A stretch of 64,000 nucleotides of DNA from UBA2233 sp002347965 [NCBI: Nitrospirae bacterium UBA2233] (GTDB taxonomy: Bacteria; UBA2233): positions 19,280-83,279 of the forward strand of contig DDYN01000032.1 of the NCBI GenBank assembly GCA_002347965.1, given 5' to 3'. Shown here piece after piece: positions 17,010 to 25,337 of the stretch. Position 1 is the first letter of the stretch; each line of letters starts with the position of its first letter. The notes beneath the pieces were generated by a model. That model had not been told where the DNA came from and did not search any database. It saw only the letters and a program-made list of their open reading frames with translations. Made by a program: the position numbers and the translations under genes.

Positions 17010-17981
17010 TCAGCGCTCCTTTGCTCCGAAGGCGCGGATCCTTGGGTCTAAAAGGCCGTAGGCGATGTCGACCAAGAACATCGCGACGATCAGTAGCGCG
17101 GCGTAGAATACGGTCGTTCCCATGACGAGCGTGTAATCTCTGTCGTAGATGCTCTGGACGTAATGTTTCCCCAGGCCCGGCACGTTGAAGATCGTCTCGA
17201 TCACGAACGATCCGGTCGTGATGTTCACCACCATCGGCCCTAAGTAGGTTAAGACGCTCAAGGCGGCGTTCCGAAGGATGTGATGCACCAGGAGTCTGGT
17301 ATGCGCAAGCCCTTTAATCCTGGCCGTCTGGATGTAGTCTTGCCTTAGCACGTCCAAGATGCTCGCACGAAGGAGGCGAGCAATCGTCGCGGCAGGAAGG
17401 ATGCTTAGCGTTAAGGCGGGCAAGAATCTTGCTATTCCTCCCTCCCAGCCTGCGACGGGGAAAAGGCCAAGCCTAAACGCAAAAACGTGCTGAAAAAACA
17501 AAGCCAAAATGAACGATGGCACCGAAACGCCAAGGGCGGCCAAAAAGGTCGCGTATCGATCGATCCTTCCTTCGTGGTGCAGTCCAGCAAGCGTGCCCAA
17601 GAGCGTGCCCCAAAAAAGGGCCAGGAGTAAAGCCCAAAGCCCAAGCTCTGCCGAGACAGGGAAGCCTTGAGCGATGATGTCGTTTACCGAGCGGCCGAGC
17701 TGGACGTAAGAAACGCCGAAGTCGAGCCTTGAGAGGTTGCCCAGGTATCGAACGTACTGTTTGTAGAGCGGCTTATCGAGCCCGTACTTGCGGTAGAGGT
17801 TTTCCCTGACCTGTGGAGTGACCTTTGGGTCCGAGAACGGGTCCCCTGGAATCAAGCGCATGCCGAGGAACGTGAACGTTGCGACGACCCAAAGCGTGGC
17901 GAGCATCACGATGACACGCCCGAACAGGCGCCAAAGAGAACCTCTGCTTTGCAGGCTCACCTTGCTTCGTGCAGGCCTCAT
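17010..17981 (-). CDS. oppB: Peptide ABC transporter permease (OppB/DppB type)
   Basis: 323 residues, inner membrane, about six helices. The N-terminal 'FTFLGMRLIPGDPFSD', the conserved 'YGLDKPLYKQYVRYLGNLSR', the EAA loop region 'IKGLAHTRLLVHHILRNAAL' and the closing 'VDIAYGLLDPRIR' are all typical of OppB/DppB. The frame is open upstream to 18284, but that would run through the end of oppA; the ATG at 17981 overlaps the oppA stop (ATGA), giving normal family length. The stop is directly followed by the ATG of the permease/ATPase fusion (TGAATG), so oppA, oppB and the fusion are translationally coupled. Confidence 0.93.
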   Translation of the reverse strand: MRPARSKVSLQSRGSLWRLFGRVIVMLATLWVVATFTFLGMRLIPGDPFSDPKVTPQVRENLYRKYGLDKPLYKQYVRYLGNLSRLDFGVSYVQLGRSVNDIIAQGFPVSAELGLWALLLALFWGTLLGTLAGLHHEGRIDRYATFLAALGVSVPSFILALFFQHVFAFRLGLFPVAGWEGGIARFLPALTLSILPAATIARLLRASILDVLRQDYIQTARIKGLAHTRLLVHHILRNAALSVLTYLGPMVVNITTGSFVIETIFNVPGLGKHYVQSIYDRDYTLVMGTTVFYAALLIVAMFLVDIAYGLLDPRIRAFGAKER

Positions 17982-19603
17982 GGCTGGAAGCTTGCCCATT
18001 TGAGGGGCCCGTCGGCTCCGCACGCCAAGAACACGACGCCCTTGAGATAGGGCGGCACGAGCGCGTAGGAGAGCCTGTAGAACACGGGAACAACCGGGCT
18101 TTCTTGCATTAGCAATTTTTCTGCGCGGACAAAGAGCGTCATGCGTTCGGCTTGGTCCGAGCTCCGGCGCGCTTTTTTGATGAGAGCATCGTAATCGGGG
18201 TTCGAAAAGCCCGGGTCGTTGAACGGCGAGCCTGTCGTGAACAGGTCTAGAAATGTCATTGGATCGTCGTAATCCGCCCCCCAAAGCACGTTGGCCGTGT
18301 CGTAATCCTTCATGGCCACGCGCGCCAAGCGGGTTTGGTAAGTGACTGGATCGAGGCTGACTTTGACCCCTAAGTGTTTTTGCCAGAAGAACTGTAGCAC
18401 CTGTCCGAGCCTTCTTGCTTGAGGGGTATCATCTATCAGGAGAGAGAACGTGAGCTTCTTTTGCCCCGATTCTTTGATCCCTTCTTGAAACAGCGCCCTT
18501 GCTTCCTCGATCCTTCTATCTTCGAACCAAACGCTCGTTTTGTACGGCCTGCGAGTCAATGGGTCGTAAAACACGCTGAAACGTTCCCCAAAATGCGCTC
18601 GAAACGAGCGTCCCGGCCCGTCTCCCGAGATCGTCGGCGGTACGAACCCGTAGGCCGGGAGCGATTGCCTGTCCACGTTGGCGCAGTAAGCCTGCCTGTC
18701 CAGAACGAGGCTTAACGCCTTGCGTACCTTTGGGTTTTGTAGGGGCTTGAGGTCTGGGCGGTGCAAATTGAACACGATGTAGTCGGTAACGGCCTCGGGC
18801 CTCGGCTTGAGCCGAGGGTTTCCTGCATAACGGGGCAAATGGACGGTAGGAACTTGGTAAATAAAGCTCAACGCGCCCGTGTCGTACATCTGGACGAGCG
18901 TGTTCGGGTCCTTGACGACGACGAACTCGGCCCCCTTTAAAATCACGGCTTCTTTGTCCCAGTATCGCGGGTTTTTTCCCAACACGACCTTCGAGCCTTT
19001 CTTCCAGGCTGTGACGACAAAGGGCCCGTTGAACGCGGTTCGCTCTGGACTCGTCCCGTAGCTTTGGCCTAACGCTTCGAGCAAGTCCTGCCTAAGCGGC
19101 AAATATGCGGGGAAGGCCGTAAGCCAAAGAAAATAGGGCGTGGGCCGCTTTAGTATAATCCGGAGCGTTCGCTCGCCTAGAACATCGACACGCTCTACCG
19201 TGTCGGTGACGATGTAGGCGTACTGGGCGGCCGCTTTAGGGTCCATCACACGCCCTAGGGCGAAGGCGAAATCTTTCGCCACGACTGGAACGCCGTCGCT
19301 CCAAAGGGCATTTCTTAAAAAAAACGTGTAGGAGCGTTTGTCCTTAGAGACTTCGATCTTACTCGCAATCCCTGGAACTATCCGGCCATCCGGCCCGACC
19401 CTGGTTAGCCCTTCGTAAATGTTCGTAAGCACCCGGAACGTAACGGAATCCGTGGACAGCCCAGGGTCGAGGATGCGAATGTCGTCCCCTATCTCCGAAA
19501 TTAAGACGCCTGGTATGTGGGCTTCGGGTTGCGGCCCTCCATGACACCCAAACAAAAGGGCAGGAAGAAGCAACCAGAACCAAGCCTTGGCACCAAAACG
19601 CAT
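17978..19603 (-). CDS. oppA: Extracellular solute-binding lipoprotein of a peptide ABC importer (family 5)
   Basis: 541 residues. The lipoprotein signal runs from the ATG at 19603: positively charged start, hydrophobic core and a lipobox ending at C20 ('LLPALLFGC'); upstream in-frame codons to 19690 are outside the signal. The SBP_bac_5 fold is recognisable from 'NIYEGLTRVGPDGRIVPGIA', 'YTFFLRNALWSDGVPV' and 'RKALSLVLDRQAY'. It should bind peptides, or nickel or opine-like ligands, at the membrane surface and hand them to the permease. The ligand cannot be read from sequence; neighbours that cleave amide and acyl bonds suggest a peptide or acyl-amino acid. It is divergent from the first C45 gene, with 70 bases between. 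Confidence 0.92.
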   Translation of the reverse strand: MRFGAKAWFWLLLPALLFGCHGGPQPEAHIPGVLISEIGDDIRILDPGLSTDSVTFRVLTNIYEGLTRVGPDGRIVPGIASKIEVSKDKRSYTFFLRNALWSDGVPVVAKDFAFALGRVMDPKAAAQYAYIVTDTVERVDVLGERTLRIILKRPTPYFLWLTAFPAYLPLRQDLLEALGQSYGTSPERTAFNGPFVVTAWKKGSKVVLGKNPRYWDKEAVILKGAEFVVVKDPNTLVQMYDTGALSFIYQVPTVHLPRYAGNPRLKPRPEAVTDYIVFNLHRPDLKPLQNPKVRKALSLVLDRQAYCANVDRQSLPAYGFVPPTISGDGPGRSFRAHFGERFSVFYDPLTRRPYKTSVWFEDRRIEEARALFQEGIKESGQKKLTFSLLIDDTPQARRLGQVLQFFWQKHLGVKVSLDPVTYQTRLARVAMKDYDTANVLWGADYDDPMTFLDLFTTGSPFNDPGFSNPDYDALIKKARRSSDQAERMTLFVRAEKLLMQESPVVPVFYRLSYALVPPYLKGVVFLACGADGPLKWASFQP

Positions 19604-19673
19604 CGCTTGCCTTCCTAAAAGGAGGTGTGCAACAATAGGCAACGAATATAACCAGTACAAGGGGTGAAGCGCC

Positions 19674-21176
19674 TTGAGAACAGCACCCATTCCGCCTAGA
19701 AGTCCCTCTATCCATGGGATAATGTACCCTGTCGTCCTTCTGTGCGCAATCGTGTTGGTTCAAGCCCAAGCTTCTGCCCGCTCGTTTTACGAGCAAGGCT
19801 ATCGCATGGCGAAGACGCTCTCCCCGGCGTATTCCACGCTCGCTTCACAGCTCAAGGAGGAGGCGGAGCCGGACGCATGGGGTCGGGCGATTGAAATGGC
19901 CCAGCGCCACGAAGCGACGCTTGCCCGATACTTTCCAGAGCAGCTCGAAAGGCTAAGGGGCATGTCCACGGCTATCGGCACGAATCCAACGGAGACAGTC
20001 GCCCTTTCGATGTTCTTGAACCGTGGACAGCAGTGCGCCCAGGGGGCGAGCGCCCCTCCGGCCACGAAAGACGGCCAGGTGTACTTAACGTGGAACTTCG
20101 AGACGCTTACGGCAGCAAGGCCTTTGTTTATCCTGCCTCTCTTCTCGATCGTAGAAAACCAGGAAGGCTATAAGTTTTGCTTTCTTGGCTTGCCGTATTT
20201 TTTTGGTGTTCCCTTGATGAACGAGAAGGGCCTTTCGCTGTCGGCCGCCTCGATGACGATAAACGAGGACGGGGAGGGCCTTACGCCCTTCGAGCTGGCT
20301 GTTTTGGTAATGGAAAGGGCCGCAAACGTGGATGAGGCCGTGGAGATTGCCAAAGCGATGCCCCGATACTCGACCTCGGACATCTACTGGGGCAACTGGA
20401 TGAACTGGAGCTTCACGCTGGCCGATGCCCAGGAGAACGTGGCGACTATCGAGATGACAACCACGCTTTTCGAGGAGATTCGCCCAGAAAGCAAGATCGT
20501 TGCACGAGCCAACCACTACGACTACCTGCCTGACGAGATGACAACCTGTTATCCCCTGGCCCCGCAGTATTCCAAAGGCGAGGCCTCGGCCTGCTTCGGC
20601 TCAAGGATGCGGGCCTCGAGGATGTGGAGGCTTTTGGAGGACAACTACGGCAAGATAGACCTAGAACTCGTCAAGACATTCACCGCGGACACTGAAGGCG
20701 GTGAGCCGTTTATGGGCAGGCCCTCGGGCACATGGTGGACGATCGAGCGGCACAGCCACACGTTGCCGCGCGACCAGTACGTTTGGAACGACGTCCCCTA
20801 CAACCCCCAGTCCGATATAGATTACGTCATAGAGCAGTTCAACCTCGTCTACGAGCCCAAGCGGCGGGTGCTTTGGTGGTCTTCTGGCCATGCCTCCAGG
20901 GGATACTTTATCCCGATCTTTCTTGCCCCATGGTTTGGCGTGGAGGGTCCGACGATCGAGACCTACCAAGGCCCACAGAAGAACTATGCAAGGGTGCTTA
21001 ACAGCTGGGTGAAGGTTTCAGACGAGCTTTTTGGGCTTGCGGAAGTCGTGCTTGGGCTTGGGGCCAGCACAGCCCAGCTTTTCGGGTATACGGCCGGCAT
21101 TGAACCTAACGAGGGCTCGGTTGCATTGGGCGCCTTCAGGCCCTATGGAACCGAAACGCCAAGTGTTGCTGAATAA
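19674..21176 (+). CDS. Exported C45-type Ntn hydrolase/acyltransferase, copy A
   Basis: 500 residues from the TTG at 19674, which has AAGGGGTG upstream and gives the signal peptide a charged n-region; its hydrophobic core is 'MYPVVLLCAIVLVQAQASA', so the protein should be periplasmic. A later ATG (19722) begins within the signal. The region 'LERLRGMSTAIG' to 'QQCAQGASAPPATKDGQVYL' followed by 'TWNFE' matches the acyl-CoA:6-aminopenicillanic acid acyltransferase (C45) pattern, in which an internal Cys becomes the N-terminal nucleophile after self-cleavage; here it is C121. Downstream 'FFGVPLMNEKGLSLSAASM' and 'VARANHYDY' also fit. Members hydrolyse or transfer amide-linked acyl groups. A second copy follows 13 bases later. 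Substrate unknown. Confidence 0.72.
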   Translation: MRTAPIPPRSPSIHGIMYPVVLLCAIVLVQAQASARSFYEQGYRMAKTLSPAYSTLASQLKEEAEPDAWGRAIEMAQRHEATLARYFPEQLERLRGMSTAIGTNPTETVALSMFLNRGQQCAQGASAPPATKDGQVYLTWNFETLTAARPLFILPLFSIVENQEGYKFCFLGLPYFFGVPLMNEKGLSLSAASMTINEDGEGLTPFELAVLVMERAANVDEAVEIAKAMPRYSTSDIYWGNWMNWSFTLADAQENVATIEMTTTLFEEIRPESKIVARANHYDYLPDEMTTCYPLAPQYSKGEASACFGSRMRASRMWRLLEDNYGKIDLELVKTFTADTEGGEPFMGRPSGTWWTIERHSHTLPRDQYVWNDVPYNPQSDIDYVIEQFNLVYEPKRRVLWWSSGHASRGYFIPIFLAPWFGVEGPTIETYQGPQKNYARVLNSWVKVSDELFGLAEVVLGLGASTAQLFGYTAGIEPNEGSVALGAFRPYGTETPSVAE

Positions 21177-21189
21177 AAAAAGGGGGAGC

Positions 21190-22626
21190 ATGTACAGTAT
21201 GCGGTTAATTTGTCGATACGGATGTTTTGCGGCGGGTCTGGTCCTTGCCCTCGCGCACGTAGGAAACACCACCCCTTTCTTCGAAGAGGGTGTCACGCTA
21301 GGAAGGAGCTTCAAAGAGGCTTACCGTTCGTTCGCTGAAGATGCTAAGGCGTCGGGCTTAAACGAGCAGGCCTCGGTACTTAGCCGGGGGCATATTCAAG
21401 ACCTTGCCAGCTACTACCCCGAATACCTAGAAAGGCTTGAGGGTATTTCGGAGTCCTCTGGGGTTCCGACCGAAGACCTCGTAAAGGCCAGTTTTGTCTT
21501 GGCGCTAGGTCCCAAGTGTGCCCAGTCGGGTGCCGCCCCGCCCGCCACAAGCGACGGCCAGGTGTATCTTTCCTGGAACTTCGAGTCTGCGCTGTTGGCC
21601 AGGCCGATCTTTTCGATTCCCTTCTTTAGCGTTCTTGAGCCGAAGAACGGCTACAAGACGTTCTTTTGGGGCGTTCCTTACCTGATCGGGGTCGCGATCA
21701 TGAACGAAAGGGGGCTATCGCTCGCCGCCTCTGCCATGAACTACGACGACGACGGGACTGGGCTAACCTCGTTCGAGCTTGCCAGCATGGCGATGGAGCG
21801 CTGCGCCACGATTCCCGAAGTGACCGAGCTTTTGGGCTCGGTGCCTCGGTTTTCCACCTCCGACCCAATGTTCGGGGCGTCGATCAACTGGACGTTCTCG
21901 ATGGCGGACGAGCAGGGCAACGTGGCCATGATCGAGTTCACCCACAACTATTTAAAGTGGGACTACGGCGAAAACGGGATCGTCGGGAGGGCCAACACCT
22001 ACCAGCTCCTGCCTTTGGAGAAGACGACCTGCATATCCACGTCGGAGTACTTCACTCCAGACATGGCGCTCGCTTGCTGGGGGGCGGATATGCGGGCCCT
22101 TAGGATGTGGGAATTGGTACGCACAAACTACGGCAACATCGACCTTGAAGCGATGAAGCGTTTCACCGCGGACACAAACGGGGGAACGGATTTCCTCGGC
22201 AGGCCAGCCGGCTCTTGGTGGACGCCGGAGCGTCACGGCCAAACCTTACCCGTGGACCTTGCCCTTTTCCAGGGCACGCCCTACATACCGATCATCATGG
22301 ACTTCGGCTACGTGATTACTCATACGGTGTTCATCTACGAGCCCAAAAGAAAAATTATCTGGTGGACGCCAGGACATACCTCCAGAATCGGGCACATCCC
22401 TCTCTTCGCAGGCGAGCTGATGGGTGTCCCGGGAGCCGCCAGGATCGAAGATTACCAAGGACCGGCCCACAACGCGGCCAGGGTCGTCCACTCTTTTTCC
22501 GGTGTGGCCGAAGCGTTGGGCGGCTCGATCGGGTTGATTGCAGGCCAGTTTTTCCAGGCAATCACTGGCAGGGATGTTTCTCCCGGCTATCCTGGCCTTT
22601 ACTCGACCCAATTGGGTAGCAAGTAG
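21190..22626 (+). CDS. Exported C45-type Ntn hydrolase/acyltransferase, copy B
   Basis: 478 residues. The ATG at 21190 is preceded by AGGGGGAG and opens a signal peptide ('MYSMRLICRYGCFAAGLVL' then 'ALAHVGNT'). It is paralogous to copy A along its whole length: 'LERLEGISESSGVPTEDLV', the proposed self-processing site at C110 in 'PKCAQSGAAPPATSDGQVYL', 'GVAIMNERGLSLAASAM', 'VGRANTYQLLP', 'MKRFTADTNGG' and 'KIIWWTPGHTS'. Both copies keep the nucleophile Cys, so both are likely active; divergence elsewhere suggests different substrates. It lies directly before the first GNAT gene (four bases between), so the two groups may share a transcript. Confidence 0.72.
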   Translation: MYSMRLICRYGCFAAGLVLALAHVGNTTPFFEEGVTLGRSFKEAYRSFAEDAKASGLNEQASVLSRGHIQDLASYYPEYLERLEGISESSGVPTEDLVKASFVLALGPKCAQSGAAPPATSDGQVYLSWNFESALLARPIFSIPFFSVLEPKNGYKTFFWGVPYLIGVAIMNERGLSLAASAMNYDDDGTGLTSFELASMAMERCATIPEVTELLGSVPRFSTSDPMFGASINWTFSMADEQGNVAMIEFTHNYLKWDYGENGIVGRANTYQLLPLEKTTCISTSEYFTPDMALACWGADMRALRMWELVRTNYGNIDLEAMKRFTADTNGGTDFLGRPAGSWWTPERHGQTLPVDLALFQGTPYIPIIMDFGYVITHTVFIYEPKRKIIWWTPGHTSRIGHIPLFAGELMGVPGAARIEDYQGPAHNAARVVHSFSGVAEALGGSIGLIAGQFFQAITGRDVSPGYPGLYSTQLGSK

Positions 22627-22630
22627 CGGG

Positions 22631-23161
22631 GTGGAGTATCTCAGGCCCGCACGGTATGCGGACCTAGAGCTTTTGGCGCGCACCGGACGCGAAGACCCGG
22701 TGCGCGCCTTTTTCCTCGATTTTCGGGGTGATCTTGACCCTGCCCCTTTTTCGCGCCTCCGCGGGGCGTTTAGGGAAGAGCTCTTAAAGGCAAGTTCAAG
22801 CAGGCTGCTCGTTGTTCGAGCCGCATCTTCTCCGCTTCCCGAGGCCTTCCTGTTAGTTAGTTTTTTTGACGGCATCGAAGGGGACTGCTTTCTAAAGGCC
22901 TTGCCTTGCGTGGAAAACCTCGAAACCAAAGCCCTGCTGGGCGGGCTAAAGGAGCTTTTAAGCTACATCTTCTTATCAAGAAACCGCCACCGGGCCATGG
23001 TTCAGTTCCTCGGCTGCGAAGAGCGCTTGCTTGGGCTGTTTGAAAAGCTAGGCTTTATTCAAGAGGGCAGAAGGCGCGAGGAGGTGTATGCTCGAGGGCG
23101 ATTTTACGACATCATTCCTTTTAGCATGACACAAACCCGCTTTCTTGCTCAAAATTCATGA
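22631..23161 (+). CDS. GNAT-family N-acetyltransferase-like protein (divergent)
   Basis: 176 residues from the GTG at 22631. The overall pattern is that of a GNAT fold: an N-terminal 'LRPARYADLELLARTGRE', a central helical section, then a weakly conserved 'LLGLFEKLGFIQEGRRREEV' that corresponds to the closing GNAT motif (normally an Asn- or Tyr-containing 'N..a..lyeklGF..eG...'). The acetyl-CoA loop (Q/RxxGxG/A) is not obvious, so activity is uncertain. The stop overlaps the next GNAT start (ATGA). The start codon has only a weak ribosome-binding site; coupling to the upstream C45 gene could explain that. Function unknown. Confidence 0.6.
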   Translation: MEYLRPARYADLELLARTGREDPVRAFFLDFRGDLDPAPFSRLRGAFREELLKASSSRLLVVRAASSPLPEAFLLVSFFDGIEGDCFLKALPCVENLETKALLGGLKELLSYIFLSRNRHRAMVQFLGCEERLLGLFEKLGFIQEGRRREEVYARGRFYDIIPFSMTQTRFLAQNS

Positions 23162-23730
23162 GAACCGGGAAGTTCGTCCTACTTCGAAAGCCAGAAGAGA
23201 CGGACCTCGATTTCCTTCTGGCCGCCTTCCAGGATACGGACTACCGCCGCTTTATCGGAGGCGACCCCTTGGAGAGAGAAAAGCGGCTCAGGGATCAAAT
23301 CCTTCGTGCGGCCCAGGGGCTTTTTTCTTACGATGCCAACCTTTACGCGATTGTTTGCCGACTGAAAGACGGCCGTAGGGTTGGCTGCATCTTCTTCAAC
23401 AAGATCTCCTGGCGAAACCGCAACGCCACGTTAGACGTGTTCTTTCTGAAGGAAGAACGCGCCACGATGGCCGTCATCGACGCCTACTTGGCGGCCATCG
23501 AATACGCATTTTTGGACTTGGGCCTCCACAAGGTGATCGGCTACGTCTACGCGTTCAACGAAAGGCTCGTCAAGATCCATAAAAAGCTGGGGATTCCGAT
23601 CGAGCAGCGGCTGATCGAACACGTCTACCGGGACGGGCGCTACCACGACGTCCTGGCCTTCGGGATGCTCGAGCCGGAGTTTCGTGATCTCATGAAAAAG
23701 CCCTTCTACAAGTTCCTGCGCGGCGAATAA
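23158..23730 (+). CDS. RimJ/RimL-like GNAT N-acetyltransferase
   Basis: 190 residues, cytoplasmic. Typical Acetyltransf_3 layout: 'VLLRKPEETDLDFLLAAFQD' at the N-terminus, a central beta-strand region with 'RRVGCIFFNKISWRNRNATL', 'FLKEERATMAVIDAYLAAIEY', then 'LGLHKVIGYVYAFNERLVKI' and 'HKKLGIPIEQRLIEHVYRDG'. The 'HKV...V...NER...HKKLG' closing motif is that of amino-group acetylators such as RimJ/RimL and the flagellin-sugar enzyme PseH. The substrate may be a protein N-terminus, an amino sugar or an amino acid. It is coupled to both neighbours (ATGA upstream, TAATG downstream), tying it to the SPASM-like/GNAT fusion. Confidence 0.82.
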   Translation: MRTGKFVLLRKPEETDLDFLLAAFQDTDYRRFIGGDPLEREKRLRDQILRAAQGLFSYDANLYAIVCRLKDGRRVGCIFFNKISWRNRNATLDVFFLKEERATMAVIDAYLAAIEYAFLDLGLHKVIGYVYAFNERLVKIHKKLGIPIEQRLIEHVYRDGRYHDVLAFGMLEPEFRDLMKKPFYKFLRGE

Positions 23731-25337
23731 TGGCCTACGAAGACCTCTACGTGTTCACGGTTAAGGAAGAAGCATTCGCGTTTCACACGAAAACCGCCTT
23801 CCTCGTGCAGCTGGACGCTCCGACGGCGAGGTTTTTAGGCCTTCGAGGGGACGTGAGCGCCTTCTTAGAAGAATACCCCGGGCAGGTCTTGGACGAGTGC
23901 ACGGGGGCGCTCTCGGGTCTGTACGAAGACGACCTTCTCCCGAAAGAGCTGGAGATTGAAGAGCGCAAAAATCCAAAAAGCCCCCGCTGGGTGTTGGATC
24001 TAGCGTCCATCCAAGACCCGTTCTCCGTGCTCGGCGCCACCATGAAGGCGACTGCCGCCTTAAGCCCAACCCAAAGCGCCCCGCTTGTCGTCGGATTGAG
24101 CGCCAAAGAGAGGATCGCTCCTTGTCCATCGAAGTCCCCTGGCGTAGTTTTTGGTGTCCATGAGCCAGAAGGAGTGTTTCGGCATCCCTCGGGTTCAAAC
24201 CCGATGGATGCCGTTTTGTGTCTGGAAACATTCGAGCCTGCAATTATCCAGAGGCTGTTTCGCGAGGGTACTGGAAGAGTCTGGTTAGATTGGGGAGGGT
24301 GGATTCCAAGTCCCCCAGAAGGGCTCTTCGATGCCCTTGTTTCCCTCATGGGCTCTGTCTGGGAAGAAAACCCCAAAGCCATACTCGAGCCTTTATCCTC
24401 TTGGATCCGAGCCATGTACGAGGCCGTCCCCCCAATTTCCCCCCCCTGGATAGGGGTCTTGCTGCCCGGCCAGGATGAATCCTTGAGCCTCAAGGCCTCG
24501 CCTCGCGCCCCCGAACCGACGTTTGTCAGCATGCAAGATGTCCTAGCCCTTTTGGGAGAGTCTGACACCTGCAAGCCCGTATGCAGGGCCTGCCCGATCC
24601 TAAAGCTTTGCCAAGGGGGGCATTGGGCGGCACGGCTGAAGAACGCGCAAGCCGGGCATCAAATCGCCCCTCCTGATCCAAGAGAGTGCGCCATCGCCTT
24701 CGATGTGTTCCGCGCAGCCGTTGCCCTGTACGACCGGCTCGAACGCGAAGGGCTTTTGGAGACCCAGGCGGGAGACGCGCCTACCAAGGAGATGGAACGT
24801 TTCGCTTGGGGGAGGCACGCTCTAAGTGCTCGCTTAATCACAGAAGAATCCTTCACCGAAGTGAGTCCTTTCCTCAAAAAGGCCTTTGACGACGGGCTTT
24901 TGCTGTTTGAGCGATTTTTAGACCCCTCCTGGAGAGAGGTTCAAGGGCTCCTTCAAGAAGACGAACCGAAGCGTAGGCTCGTTGCGTTAAGGAGCGGCGA
25001 GGGAGAGCCTTGCGGGTTTTTATGGGTTGCGGCGCTTAAGCAGGAACATAGTGCCGATGCATCGTTATGGCTCTCGGAGCACGCCTACGGGTTGCTTACC
25101 CCTTTTGCCCTAAAAGACTTCCTCCGGGCGTTGCTCGGTGAGCTTGGCATAAGAAAGCTTAGTTTGTACATCTTGCCGGGGCATGCTAGGCTTGAAAGGC
25201 TGCTCGAGAACGCCGGAGCGGTACTTGAAGGGGTGCTCCGTGAAGCCGTGTTTCTAGAAGGCGGCTTCCGGGACGTTGCCGTGTACGCATGCCTTGAGGA
25301 AAAACTGCAACAAAGCAGCGTGGACAGTGCATTATAG
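23730..25337 (+). CDS. SPASM-like cysteine-cluster protein fused to a C-terminal GNAT domain
   Basis: 535 residues. The first 90 or so residues resemble the leader/auxiliary part found before radical-SAM peptide maturases. The middle section (about 100-275) has no CxxxCxxC radical-SAM motif. A cysteine cluster follows: C281-x3-C285-x2-C288-x5-C294 followed by Gly-Gly, then C320 in 'PPDPRECAIAF', closely resembling the end of a SPASM/twitch domain that binds auxiliary 4Fe-4S clusters. From about 375 to the end is a GNAT-like domain ('FGRHALS'-like start, 'GEPCGFLWVAAL', 'ARLERLLENAGAVLEGVLRE'). It may be a maturase that lost its radical-SAM core or a protein that borrowed the cluster for binding. 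TAATG coupling to the upstream GNAT; overlap with the FliS-like gene. Function unknown. Confidence 0.6.
   Translation: MAYEDLYVFTVKEEAFAFHTKTAFLVQLDAPTARFLGLRGDVSAFLEEYPGQVLDECTGALSGLYEDDLLPKELEIEERKNPKSPRWVLDLASIQDPFSVLGATMKATAALSPTQSAPLVVGLSAKERIAPCPSKSPGVVFGVHEPEGVFRHPSGSNPMDAVLCLETFEPAIIQRLFREGTGRVWLDWGGWIPSPPEGLFDALVSLMGSVWEENPKAILEPLSSWIRAMYEAVPPISPPWIGVLLPGQDESLSLKASPRAPEPTFVSMQDVLALLGESDTCKPVCRACPILKLCQGGHWAARLKNAQAGHQIAPPDPRECAIAFDVFRAAVALYDRLEREGLLETQAGDAPTKEMERFAWGRHALSARLITEESFTEVSPFLKKAFDDGLLLFERFLDPSWREVQGLLQEDEPKRRLVALRSGEGEPCGFLWVAALKQEHSADASLWLSEHAYGLLTPFALKDFLRALLGELGIRKLSLYILPGHARLERLLENAGAVLEGVLREAVFLEGGFRDVAVYACLEEKLQQSSVDSAL

Noticed and set aside
17982-18284. Upstream extension of oppB
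   Set aside because: It runs through the oppA end; the ATG at 17981 overlapping the oppA stop gives the right family length.
22246-22929. 227-codon minus-strand frame opposite the second C45 gene
   Set aside because: Basic, low-complexity composition and position over two real genes mark it as a shadow.
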